A stretch of DNA of 64,000 nucleotides, from NCBI RefSeq assembly GCF_014635245.1, contig NZ_BMCP01000005.1:62001-126000 (forward strand). Reading direction: 5' to 3'. A program made the position numbers and the translations under genes. A model generated the notes under the pieces. That model saw nothing but the letters and a program-made list of their open reading frames with translations, ran no database searches and was not told the origin of the DNA. The stretch is from Agaricicola taiwanensis (GTDB lineage Bacteria > Pseudomonadota > Alphaproteobacteria > Rhizobiales > Methylopilaceae). Position 1 is the first letter of the stretch. Each line of letters opens with the position of its first letter. This document shows positions 43,592-51,170 of this stretch, piece by piece.

Positions 43592-44374
43592 ATCGCCATC
43601 CTAGACTATTCTGACAGCCGAGAGGGTATGAGCCCTCCAGTTATTCCAATGCACAACACCCTCACTATGACGGTGCAACCAATCTCCCGCTATTGTGGAG
43701 TGAGTTTAAACTCCACGGCAATCGACTTCTATATTCAAATCCTAGTCGCGAAATCCGTAATTTCTCTTATTACCAATTACGGCGCCTCGGCGCGACCGAG
43801 AGGTCGCTGCGATCAGATTTCAGTGGGCACATGGAAGTGTGGGCTTTCAGGAGTGATGAGGCCTTTCGCTATGGGGGGCTTTGGGGCGCATTACGGTCAT
43901 TCGCGGATAGCGGGTCACCGATCGGTCCACAGCAGGGTCTCTGGTAATACGCGCACTCCTATGTCTCAATATACCTTTCCTTCGCGCGCTGAAGCCGTGA
44001 AGCAGAGGCACGGCATTTCACCAAGGGTCTTATATGGCTGAATGACGATCCTGCCTTCCGGGTTCTGCTCCCAAGCATCTAAGCCGTTACGAGCCCAGCT
44101 TGCGAACAGATCATCGTCGAAAGGGTAGCTTCGTCTATGATGCCGATGTCCGCGCCACCTCCGACTGCAGGTGCCGATTTCGGCTGGGAGAGATTCCGGA
44201 CGACTGCGATTGCCCGTATGCACTACATGGAAGCCCGTGAGAAAGGACAAGACGTCAGGATATGCCCAGTTCATAAGATTAAATGCGAAAATTTAAATCA
44301 TAAATCGCTTCTATTCTTTTGCCTTGCGTCGCCGGATCGGGGATCCTAACGTGCTCTTATGACTGCCTGCTTCG
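43592..44374. other. Gene-poor, low-GC stretch beside the AlbA_2-GNAT gene
   Basis: About 780 bases with no convincing gene. The base composition matches the AlbA_2-GNAT gene, so the acquired segment may extend through here. A short protein-like remnant lies at 43966-44170 (separate entry). No integrase, terminal repeat or tRNA was recognised. Confidence 0.45.
43966..44170 (-). pseudogene. Possible frameshifted gene remnant
   Basis: A minus-strand segment ending at 43966 reads YPFDDDLFASWARNGLDAWEQNPEGRIV and then IQPYKTLGEMPCLCFTASA, with natural-looking composition. A different frame just upstream reads GADIGIIDEAT, which could join it after one frame change near 44135. No start signal is visible. 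I do not recognise the family; it may be the end of a degraded sensor or enzyme gene, or chance. Confidence 0.3.
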
Positions 44375-44390
44375 ATGATGGAGAGGTGCA

Positions 44391-44989
44391 ATGGCGATAT
44401 CGCTGGATGCCGCGTCCAACCTGATGCGGGAAGCCGCGCGGAAACCGTAAGGCGACACTCCTTGTGGTATCTGTTGCAAGGATGCCTGATGATTTTAGCG
44501 GGATTGTTTTCGCTGATCTTTCCCGCCTTCTCATCATTCGCACTGCTGCGGTTCCTCGGCTGGCTTCTGATCGCGACCGGCATCGTTCAGGGATTGGGCC
44601 TGATCGGGGCGAGGGCCGTGCCGCAGTTCTGGCTGCAGCTCATCTCGGTCGTTCTTTTCGTGCTCGTCGGAACGCTCATTCTCAACAATGCCGGCGCCGG
44701 GCTTCTCACGATTACATTGCTGCTCATCGTTTTCTTCATGATCGAAGGAATATCGAAGGTCATCTTCGCGCTGACGATCCGGCCCTTGCCCCATTGGGGG
44801 CTGGTGCTCCTCAGCGGCATCATCGTCATCCTCCTGGCCCTGACGCTGTGGGCGAATATGCCGTTGACGGCCGTGTGGCTTCCGGGGGTCCTGTTCGGCG
44901 TCGGCCTGATCAGCGAAGGGGCCGCACTGGCCTATCTGGCATGGCGGGTGCGCAGCGCTGACGACATACCCATCGAAAGCCAGGTGTGA
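44391..44989 (+). CDS. HdeD/DUF308 family membrane protein, apparent N-terminal frameshift
   Basis: Multi-pass inner-membrane protein of the HdeD (DUF308) acid-resistance family with about six helices; the core starts SLWYLLQGCLMILAGLFSLIFPAFSSFALL and ends LAWRVRSAD. The natural start is ATG 44391, with GGAGAGG six bases upstream, giving MAISLDAASNLMREAARK, but this frame stops at 44448. The helices continue in the next frame from 44441 (ETVRRHSLWYL). Restoring one G at 44440-44441 would join them as EAAR-ETVRRHSL. As written, only a longer odd start at 44375 gives an uninterrupted frame. Either a recent mutation or a base-call error. Confidence 0.65.
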
Positions 44990-45013
44990 GCCGGCGTCGC
45001 CCTGTATCGGCCT

Positions 45014-45373
45014 TCAAAACCTGAGGATCAGGCCGCCAATCCCGACAAGCAGCCAGCCGGCGATCATCGCCATGCCGCCGAGCGGAGCCGACATCGGGAA
45101 GAGCCCGTTGCCGATGAACTGCCGGCTGGCGAGATCGAGGCAGAAGAGCAGCGCGCCCAAGGCAATCACCAGCCCTCCAATGCGCAGAACCGTTCCCGGA
45201 CCTGCATAGAGGCCGAGGGCGAGCAGCGCCGGCGCCTGCGTCAGCGCGATGAGCGCGAGCGAGGCAAAGCGCGGGCCGTCCGTGGCGTGGCTGGAAGCGG
45301 CAGCGGCGGCGACGCCGGCAGCGCCGAGAAGGCCAGCCAGAACGATCATAAGGGGCGGGAACCAGACGAGCAT
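45014..45373 (-). CDS. DUF423 family membrane protein
   Basis: Small four-helix inner-membrane protein (119 residues) of the DUF423/YgdD family, length normal for the family. It starts MLVWFPPLMIVLAGLLGAAGVAAAAASSH, with ALLFCLDLASRQFIGNGLFPMSAPLGGMAMIAGWLLVG near the end, the segment that carries the family's conserved S/P/G pattern. Function unknown. It is convergent with hdeD and 65 bases downstream of the VOC gene on the same strand. Confidence 0.78.
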   Translation of the reverse strand: MLVWFPPLMIVLAGLLGAAGVAAAAASSHATDGPRFASLALIALTQAPALLALGLYAGPGTVLRIGGLVIALGALLFCLDLASRQFIGNGLFPMSAPLGGMAMIAGWLLVGIGGLILRF

Positions 45374-45438
45374 GCGTCGAACTTTAGGGCAGGCCGCCTC
45401 AGGAAGCCAATGCCTGCAGGTCTGAATCCCCCCGGCTG

Positions 45439-45918
45439 TCAGCCGCGCCGGGCGGCCTCGATGGCGGCGACGTCGATCTTCGTCATGTCCATCATGGCGG
45501 TGAAGGCGCGTTTTGCTTCCTCGCCGCCGGCCGCCATGGCCTCGGTCAGGACGCGCGGCGTGATCTGCCAGGAGATGCCCCATCTGTCCTTGCACCAGCC
45601 GCAGGCGCTTTCCTTGCCGCCATTGCCGACGATGGCGTTCCAGTAGCGGTCGGTCTCCTCCTGATCGTCGGTGGCGATCTGGAACGAGAAGGCTTCGCTG
45701 TGCTTGAACGCAGGTCCACCGTTGAGTCCGAGGCAGGGGATGCCGGCGACGGTGAAATCCACCGTCAGCACGTCGCCCGCCTTGCCGGAGGGATAGTCGG
45801 TGGGGGCATGGTGGAGGGCCGTGACCGCGCTGTCGGGGAAGGTTTCGGCATAGAAGCGGGCCGCGGCCTCGGCGTCCTTGTCGAACCACAGGCAGATCGT
45901 GTTCTTGGCGATGGCCAT
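45439..45918 (-). CDS. VOC family protein (PhnB-like)
   Basis: A 159-residue vicinal-oxygen-chelate fold protein of the PhnB/3-demethylubiquinone-methyltransferase-like group. It has the family pattern ITICLWFDKDAEAAARFYAETFPDSAVTAL with N for I at the start (MAIAKNTICLWF), then FSFQIATDDQEETDRYWNAIVGNGGKESACGWCKDRWGISWQITP, the hallmark end motif. The conserved Cys-Gly-Trp segment is intact. No metal role is established for the group; function unknown. Confidence 0.82.
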   Translation of the reverse strand: MAIAKNTICLWFDKDAEAAARFYAETFPDSAVTALHHAPTDYPSGKAGDVLTVDFTVAGIPCLGLNGGPAFKHSEAFSFQIATDDQEETDRYWNAIVGNGGKESACGWCKDRWGISWQITPRVLTEAMAAGGEEAKRAFTAMMDMTKIDVAAIEAARRG

Positions 45919-46113
45919 TGCTTGTCCTTTCGCTTCTGAAGGTGATCGCGGCCCCTGCGCACGGGAGCCGGCGTGCCGAGCCTACAACAGGGCCGGTGCT
46001 GTGAACCAGCCGGGATGTTGACCTTGCGAGATACGGAGGGGGCCGGCGTTGCTTCTGAAATGACGGGCGCGCCAGAAGCTGCGGGGCGTCCTTTCAATGG
46101 ATCGGGCGCTCTG

Positions 46114-46320
46114 TTACTCGGCGGCGATCTTGCTGCGGGGGGAGACGGCTTCCGCATCGGCCTCCGCCGCATCGACATGTTTCTCCATGTCATCGGTGTA
46201 CTGGAGATCGCCGAGCATTTCGTCGTCCGCTTGAGACCCCGCCCTGAGCAGGGCCACGATGAGGCCGGTCAAAGCGAGCCAGACAAATCCGCCAATGAGC
46301 ACGTAGGTCATCTGCGTCAC
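46114..46320 (-). CDS. Small membrane protein, hypothetical
   Basis: A 68-residue protein with one N-terminal membrane helix (YVLIGGFVWLALTGLIVALLRAG) and an acidic cytoplasmic or periplasmic tail (DDEMLGDLQYTDDMEKHVDAAEADAE). The GTG at 46320 has AAGG seven bases upstream; an ATG three codons in is possible. I do not recognise a family. It lies in a group of small membrane and stress-protein genes. Confidence 0.55.
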   Translation of the reverse strand: MTQMTYVLIGGFVWLALTGLIVALLRAGSQADDEMLGDLQYTDDMEKHVDAAEADAEAVSPRSKIAAE

Positions 46321-46671
46321 GATTCTGCCTTATTCTCTCACCGGTTGTATCACAATTCGAGAAGTCCTCCAGCGATCTTTGCCTGTGCAGTGAACTGTGC
46401 ACAGCGAATTCTTCCACAATCACTTTGCTTTATTGAACGAAAGTGGTAACGGCGCGGTTCCATAGCCGTGGTGGGTTCCGCCGCAGGATTCAACCAGTGG
46501 GAGCAACGGGATCATGCGCCGGGCGGCAGCAACGGCACACCGGTCCGTCCTCCGACGCCGGCATGGTTTCGCATTTGATGCCAGCGACAGAACAGTTTGT
46601 CATAGATCCAGCCGTCATCGGGGAACCAACCCCACCGTGCAGCGCTTCTTTCGGCACGCTGGAGCTTGGTC
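46321..46671. other. Intergenic region, divergent promoters
   Basis: About 350 bases between the small membrane gene and the SPW gene. The segment 46330-46440 is relatively AT-rich and probably holds both promoters. Frames through here show no recognisable protein, and no repeat was seen. Confidence 0.4.
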
Positions 46672-47043
46672 ATGCGCGTCCTGCCCACCTATGTTCATGG
46701 CGTTGTCGATTATCTCGTCGGCATGGTGCTCATCGCACTGCCGCATCTCCTCGGCTTTGCCGATGGCACGGCGGCGCAATATGTGCCCCAGACGCTCGGG
46801 GTGGCCGCTGTCGTCTACAGCCTCGGCACGCGCTATGAGCTGGGGCTCATCGGCATCCTCTCCATGCCCTTTCATCTCCTGCTCGATGGGCTGAGCGGCC
46901 TGCTGCTGCTTGCCTCGCCCTGGCTGTTCGGCTTTGCCGACAGGATCGTCTGGCCGCATGTGGTGTTCGGCGCCTTTGAGATTCTGGCGAGCCTGGTCAC
47001 GAAGACGGTGCCCTTCGGCAGATCTCCCGATCTGAGGCGGTGA
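46672..47043 (+). CDS. SPW-repeat membrane protein
   Basis: A 123-residue inner-membrane protein with four predicted helices. The two-fold pattern fits the SPW repeat family: LIALPHLLGFADG in the first half and LASPWLFGFADR in the second. The start MRVLPTYVHGVVDYLVGMVLI at 46672 is chosen over an upstream TTG at 46666. The role is unknown; such proteins often sit among envelope stress genes, as here. Confidence 0.75.
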   Translation: MRVLPTYVHGVVDYLVGMVLIALPHLLGFADGTAAQYVPQTLGVAAVVYSLGTRYELGLIGILSMPFHLLLDGLSGLLLLASPWLFGFADRIVWPHVVFGAFEILASLVTKTVPFGRSPDLRR

Positions 47044-47230
47044 GGTGGATTGGGACGGCGCGGATTTCGCCCGCCGTCCTCCTCGGCAGCCTCGGTTTAC
47101 CGGCGCTCTCCTGCTGGCCTGATGGCGAGACGGTGCCTTCGGCACAGCCGCCACGGTGAAGGACTTGGTTGCTCGGTGGGTGAGAGGTATCATTCCGGAG
47201 AGACCCGTCACCGATCAGCAGGGAAAACGC

Positions 47231-47713
47231 ATGGCAGGCAAGACTGCGGGCAGCCTATCCACGGCCAAAACGAAAAAGCCGCGGAGCGAGAGCCCCGCGA
47301 AGGCCGGCGAGCCCAAACTCCTCTCCGGCGGCAATCCGCAGATCCCGAAGGGCGAGGGGGATGCCCCCGTGCAGGCCTATATCGCGGCCATGCCCGGCTG
47401 GAAGAGCGAGATTGGGCATCGCCTCGACAGGCTCATCACCCGCAGCGTTCCCGGTGTGCGCAAGGCGGTGAAATGGAATTCGCCGTTCTATGGCGTGGAA
47501 GGGCAGGAGGGCTGGTTCCTCAGCCTTCATTGCTTCGCCAAATACATCAAGCTCGCCTTTTTTCGAGGCACGTCGCTCGATCCCGTGCCGCCCGTCGCGT
47601 CCAAGAGCCAGGACACGCGCTATTTCCACATCCATGAGGGCGATGAATTCGACGAAGCGCAACTGGCGGCCTGGGTGAAGCAGGCCAGCCAGCTTCCCGG
47701 CGAGCGCATGTGA
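47231..47713 (+). CDS. DUF1801 domain-containing protein
   Basis: A 160-residue cytosolic protein. The first 45 residues are basic and low in complexity (AGKTAGSLSTAKTKKPRSES), then the DUF1801/YdhG core: VQAYIAAMPGWKSEIGHRLDRLITRSVPGVRKAVKWNSPFYGVEGQEGWFLSLHCFAKYIKLAFFRG. The fold is used for small-ligand binding in some homologues; no activity is known. A second DUF1801 gene follows after about 40 bases. Confidence 0.8.
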   Translation: MAGKTAGSLSTAKTKKPRSESPAKAGEPKLLSGGNPQIPKGEGDAPVQAYIAAMPGWKSEIGHRLDRLITRSVPGVRKAVKWNSPFYGVEGQEGWFLSLHCFAKYIKLAFFRGTSLDPVPPVASKSQDTRYFHIHEGDEFDEAQLAAWVKQASQLPGERM

Positions 47714-47754
47714 GCCGCCTCGGGGTGGCGCTTAAATCGAGAACGACGGCAGGT

Positions 47755-48210
47755 ATGAGCATGGGCACGAGCGGAGCGGAAGGACAGGGAGGAGACACTC
47801 CCTCCCGGTTGATCGACGCCAGGATCAAGGAGCTGGGAGACTGGCGGGGCGCGACGCTGGCGCAGGTCCGCTCTCTCATCCATGAGGCCGATCCCGATGT
47901 GGTCGAGGAGTGGAAGTGGAGAGGCGTTCCGGTGTGGTCGCACGCAGGGATCATCTGCACCGGCGAGACCTACAAGACGGCGGTAAAGCTGACCTTCGCC
48001 AAGGGCGCCTCGCTGGACGACCTCTCGGGCCTCTTCAATTCCAGTCTCGATGGCAACGTAAGGCGCGCCATCGACATTCATGAGGGCGAGGCGATCGACG
48101 GGAAGGCGCTGAAGGGGCTCATCCGGGCCGCCGTGGCGCTGAACATGGAGGCGGATGCCGCCCGCGCCCGAAAGCGATCGACCAGCGGCAAGGCGGCGTC
48201 GAAAAACTGA
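47755..48210 (+). CDS. DUF1801 domain-containing protein, second tandem copy
   Basis: A 151-residue protein with the same fold as its upstream neighbour but different sequence: LIDARIKELGDWRGATLAQVRSLIHEADPDVVEEWKWRGVPVWSHAGIICTGETYKTAVKLTFAKGASL. It ends with a basic tail (RARKRSTSGKAASKN). The start at 47755 has GGCAGGT upstream; 47761 is an alternative. The two genes probably share a transcript. Confidence 0.78.
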   Translation: MSMGTSGAEGQGGDTPSRLIDARIKELGDWRGATLAQVRSLIHEADPDVVEEWKWRGVPVWSHAGIICTGETYKTAVKLTFAKGASLDDLSGLFNSSLDGNVRRAIDIHEGEAIDGKALKGLIRAAVALNMEADAARARKRSTSGKAASKN

Positions 48211-48249
48211 TGCCGTGCCGAGAGGACCCTCTAACCGGAGATCATCGCC

Positions 48250-48570
48250 ATGAGCATCATCACCAAGGAAGGCGGGCACGTCACCCAGATCACCACCGTC
48301 GAGACCGCGCCTGAGCATCAGGAGGAGCTTCTCAGGATCCTGACCGAGCGGGCGCGCTTCATGGCGATGCAGGAGGGTTTCGTCTCCATCAGCCTGCACC
48401 GCAGCCTCGACGGCAAAAAGATCGTCAATTACGTGCAGTGGACCACGCGGGAGCTCCTGGAACAGGCCCACCACGCCCCGGAATTCAGGGACAGATGGCC
48501 GGAGGTGAGTGAACTCAGCGAGGCAGCCGTGCCCTGTCTCTATGAGGTGGTGCATACGGAATCGAAGTGA
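48250..48570 (+). CDS. Antibiotic biosynthesis monooxygenase (ABM) domain protein
   Basis: A 106-residue dimeric alpha/beta-barrel protein: VTQITTVETAPEHQEELLRILTERARFMAMQEGFVSISLHRSLDGKKIVNYVQWTTRELLEQAHHAPEFR. Members are monooxygenases, quinone-modifying enzymes or heme-degrading enzymes; the substrate here is unknown. It follows the DUF1801 pair by about 40 bases with GGAG-like ribosome site (AACCGGAGATC). Confidence 0.8.
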   Translation: MSIITKEGGHVTQITTVETAPEHQEELLRILTERARFMAMQEGFVSISLHRSLDGKKIVNYVQWTTRELLEQAHHAPEFRDRWPEVSELSEAAVPCLYEVVHTESK

Positions 48571-48626
48571 GCGTCGCCGCTCGCCCCAGCTTTTTCCCCC
48601 GCCGAGGTGCTCATGCTGCCGTCCCT

Positions 48627-48653
48627 CCTCGCTTAGCGGAAAAAGCGGCGAGG
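48627..48653. terminator. Possible terminator between convergent genes
   Basis: CCTCGC (48627-48632) and GCGAGG (48648-48653) can pair around a 15-base loop between the ends of the ABM and nsrR genes. The stem is short, so this is a modest call. Confidence 0.35.
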
Positions 48654-48680
48654 GAAATCCATTCCAGGCTCGCGAATTTG

Positions 48681-49097
48681 CTAGCGCCGCCAGAGCAGGG
48701 AGAGCGCCGTGCCGCCGGCGGGCAGATCGGCGAAGGTGTAGCGGTCGAAGACCGACATGAAGGCGGCCACCGCCTCGTTAAGAACCTTGGTCATGCCGCA
48801 GCCGGCGGCGATGGAGCAGGAGCCGCAGTCGACCAGTTCGAGCCCTTCCTCCATCTCCTTGATGACGTCGCCCACGCGGATCTCAGCGGGCGGTTTTGCC
48901 AGCCGGACGCCGCCGCTTCGCCCGCGTGTGGTCTCCACGAAACCCGCCTTACCCAACCGATGCACCACCTTCATGAGATGGTTGTGCGAGATGCCATAGG
49001 CGCCCGCGATCTCGCCGATCGAGCACAGACGCTCCTCGTGCGCGGACAGATAGATCATGACGCGCAGGGCGTAATCGGTGTGGAGCGTCAGGCGCAT
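48681..49097 (-). CDS. nsrR: Rrf2 family regulator, NsrR type
   Basis: Iron-sulfur transcription factor (138 residues) responding to nitric oxide. The Rrf2 HTH reads MRLTLHTDYALRVMIYLSAHEERLCSIGEIAGAYGISHNHLMKVVHRLGKAGFV, with the wing TTRGRSGGVRLAKP. The three cluster cysteines lie in DCGSCSIAAGCGM, spacing as in NsrR. It is divergent from a truncated hemoglobin gene, with a matching palindrome in between, so it most likely represses that gene until NO damages the cluster. Confidence 0.85.
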   Translation of the reverse strand: MRLTLHTDYALRVMIYLSAHEERLCSIGEIAGAYGISHNHLMKVVHRLGKAGFVETTRGRSGGVRLAKPPAEIRVGDVIKEMEEGLELVDCGSCSIAAGCGMTKVLNEAVAAFMSVFDRYTFADLPAGGTALSLLWRR

Positions 49098-49106
49098 GGC
49101 TCATCC

Positions 49107-49121
49107 AAAATGTCGCATCTT
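49107..49121. promoter_or_regulatory. NsrR-type operator
   Basis: Read on the minus strand, AAGATG-CGA-CATTTT is an inverted repeat with one mismatch and fits the NsrR consensus (AAGATGC..CATTT). It is 10 bases from the nsrR start and 74 bases from the hemoglobin start. Another ATGTA-rich repeat near 49163-49180 may be a second site. Confidence 0.55.
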
Positions 49122-49194
49122 GAAAACATGTATTCTTGTTGAATGTTTAGCAAGAGTAATTCATGTATCTCATGTACATCATTAGGAGGCCGTC

Positions 49195-49602
49195 ATGGAC
49201 GGTGTCTTGAGCGAAGAGCAACTGAGGGAGCTGGTGATCAGCTTCTACGGAAGCGTGCGCCGCCACCCGCGGCTGGGGCCGATCTTCGAGGCCCAGGTGC
49301 ACGATTGGGAGGAGCACATCGACAGGCTCACCCGGTTCTGGTCGTCGCTGATGCTCGGCTCCGGCCGCTACAAGGGCAATCCCTTTGCCGCCCATCAGCC
49401 ATTGGCACCTCAGCTCGACGAGGCGCTGTTCCAGGAGTGGCTCGGTCTTTGGGCTGAAGCCGCTGACCGCCATTTCCCCCCATCTGTCTCGTCTGCGCTA
49501 AAACAGAAGGCACAGAGAATCGCGTCCAGCCTTCAGGCCGGCCTGCTGTTCCGCTGCGATGCCCAGACAGGAGCAGTCCCGCCCGCCCGGGCGGATCATT
49601 GA
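49195..49602 (+). CDS. Group III truncated hemoglobin
   Basis: A 135-residue truncated globin, likely to bind NO or O2 and to work in NO detoxification. Sequence features fit group III: LVISFYGSVRRHPRLGPIFEAQVHDWEEHIDRLTRFWSSLMLGSGRYKGNPFAAHQPL, with the proximal histidine in NPFAAHQPL and the EALFQEWLGLWAEAADRHF helix. The ribosome site AGGAGG is six bases before the ATG. It is divergent from nsrR and 24 bases before the DUF305 fusion gene, so the latter is likely in the same regulon. Confidence 0.85.
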   Translation: MDGVLSEEQLRELVISFYGSVRRHPRLGPIFEAQVHDWEEHIDRLTRFWSSLMLGSGRYKGNPFAAHQPLAPQLDEALFQEWLGLWAEAADRHFPPSVSSALKQKAQRIASSLQAGLLFRCDAQTGAVPPARADH

Positions 49603-49626
49603 GCGTCACCTACGGGAGCTTCCCAA

Positions 49627-51081
49627 ATGACACGTTCGCATGCGTACTCCGATCCGGCGGCACCCGCCGCCGGAGGGGCTTTCACCTGCCGTCTCCACGG
49701 CCGGTGGGGGCTCGCCAGTCTTGCCGCTCTCGCCCCGACCATCTGGGCGACCACGGCGGAGGCCCACGTCAAGTGGTTCGCGCCCTACATCGTCAACGCC
49801 TCGCCAGCGCCCATCGGACGTACGCTGGCGGACATCTGGTTCTGGACCGCGATCGTTCTCGTCCTCGCGTTTTTCCTGGCGACACGCGCCGTGGAGAAAA
49901 GCCCGACGGGCGAGGCCATCCTCTCTGGTCTCGACAGGGTGACGGAACCGCTCTGGACGCGGCTTGACGATTTTGTGCGTGCGGTGATCGGCGCCTTCTT
50001 CGTGGCCGTCTTCGCCGTGGGCGGGGTCTATCTCACGCCCGATCTGCAGACCCCGGCGGAGTGGGTGTCCTGGCTGCAGCTCCTCATCGCCTTCGGCGTG
50101 TTCTCCCGGCGCACCATGCCGCTGTCGGCGGCGGGCATCATCCTACTGTGGGTGCTGGCGCTCAGGGACTACGATCTCTTCCACCTGCTCGACTATCTCG
50201 CCCTTGGCGTCGCCGTGGCGGCCTATCTCGTGCTCGCCGCCTCCAGCAACGAGGACTGGCGCAAGCACAGGTTCGAGGTGTTGCGGTGGGGTGTTGCCAT
50301 CGCCCTGATGTGGTCGAGCCTGGAGAAGTTCGCCTATCCCGACTGGTTCTATCCGCTGGTCGAGGAGAAGCCCTTCCTGACCTTCGGCATGCCGCGTGAT
50401 GTGTTCATTCCCATGGCGGGCGTGGCCGAATTCACCATGGGCTTCGGCCTCCTGTGGACGCCTCTGGTGCGGCGGCTTTCGGCGATCGCGCTGTTCATCA
50501 TCTTCAACGCCGCGGTCTATCCCTTCGGCCGGATCGACTTGGTCGGCCATGCGCTGATCATGGCCATCATCGTGGCGATCGCTGCCGATCACACCCGGGA
50601 GATGCGTGTGCTGCCGGCGCTGCGGCGGGCTTTTGTGGGCGTTCCGGCGGGGCTTGTCGCGGCGCTGGTGCTCTTCTCCTCCGCCTACTGGGGCCTGCAT
50701 CTGGCCTTCTATGGTGCGAACTCAGGAGGCGAGCAGGCGGCGCTGATGACCACCCATACGCCCAATGCCGAACATCCGCATGCGACCGACGCAGGCGCGA
50801 GCGTGGTGCCCAATCCGTCGGCCATGGCAGCCTATGCCAAGACCATGAGCACCATGCACGGCCCGATGATGGAAGGCATGCAGCATCCGGATCCTGATGT
50901 CGCCTTCATCAAGGGCATGATCCCGCACCATCAGGGCGCGATCGACATGTCCGAGGTGGTGCTGCAATACGGCCGCGACCCCACGACCCACGCGCTGGCG
51001 CGGCACTTCATCGCGGAGCAGAAGGCGGAGATCGCCGAGATGCAGAACTGGCTGAAGAGCCGGGGCATCGCGGTCGACTGA
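49627..51081 (+). CDS. Membrane protein fusion: DoxX-like domain plus DUF305
   Basis: A 484-residue protein in two parts. Residues about 1-370 have a leading HVKWFAPYIVN segment after a signal-like helix, then about eight membrane helices with DoxX-like pattern LRWGVAIALMWSSLEKFAYPDWFYPLVEEKPFLTFGMPRDVFIPMAGVAEFTMGFGLLW. The last 110 residues form a periplasmic DUF305 domain (DPDVAFIKGMIPHHQGAIDMSEVVLQYGRDPTTHALARHFIAEQKAEIAEMQNWL), a ferritin-like four-helix fold with the MIPHHQGAI metal-type motif. DUF305 usually stands alone as a small periplasmic protein. A role in copper or NO stress is inferred from the position next to the hemoglobin and nsrR. Confidence 0.75.
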   Translation: MTRSHAYSDPAAPAAGGAFTCRLHGRWGLASLAALAPTIWATTAEAHVKWFAPYIVNASPAPIGRTLADIWFWTAIVLVLAFFLATRAVEKSPTGEAILSGLDRVTEPLWTRLDDFVRAVIGAFFVAVFAVGGVYLTPDLQTPAEWVSWLQLLIAFGVFSRRTMPLSAAGIILLWVLALRDYDLFHLLDYLALGVAVAAYLVLAASSNEDWRKHRFEVLRWGVAIALMWSSLEKFAYPDWFYPLVEEKPFLTFGMPRDVFIPMAGVAEFTMGFGLLWTPLVRRLSAIALFIIFNAAVYPFGRIDLVGHALIMAIIVAIAADHTREMRVLPALRRAFVGVPAGLVAALVLFSSAYWGLHLAFYGANSGGEQAALMTTHTPNAEHPHATDAGASVVPNPSAMAAYAKTMSTMHGPMMEGMQHPDPDVAFIKGMIPHHQGAIDMSEVVLQYGRDPTTHALARHFIAEQKAEIAEMQNWLKSRGIAVD

Positions 51082-51099
51082 GGCTCGACCAAAAAATTG

Positions 51100-51126
51100 A
51101 GGATGCCGGCTCAACGCCAGCATCCT
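51100..51126. terminator. Bidirectional terminator
   Basis: Arms AGGATGC (51100-51106) and GCATCCT (51120-51126) pair around a 13-base partly complementary loop, followed by a T-rich run (51124-51132) and preceded by an A-run (51091-51096). It lies between the ends of the DUF305 fusion gene and the tartrate dehydrogenase gene and fits a terminator in both directions. Confidence 0.75.
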
Positions 51127-51170
51127 TTTCTTTGCCGGGCGCTGCCCTTCGGCAGCGGGCCCGTGGCGGC

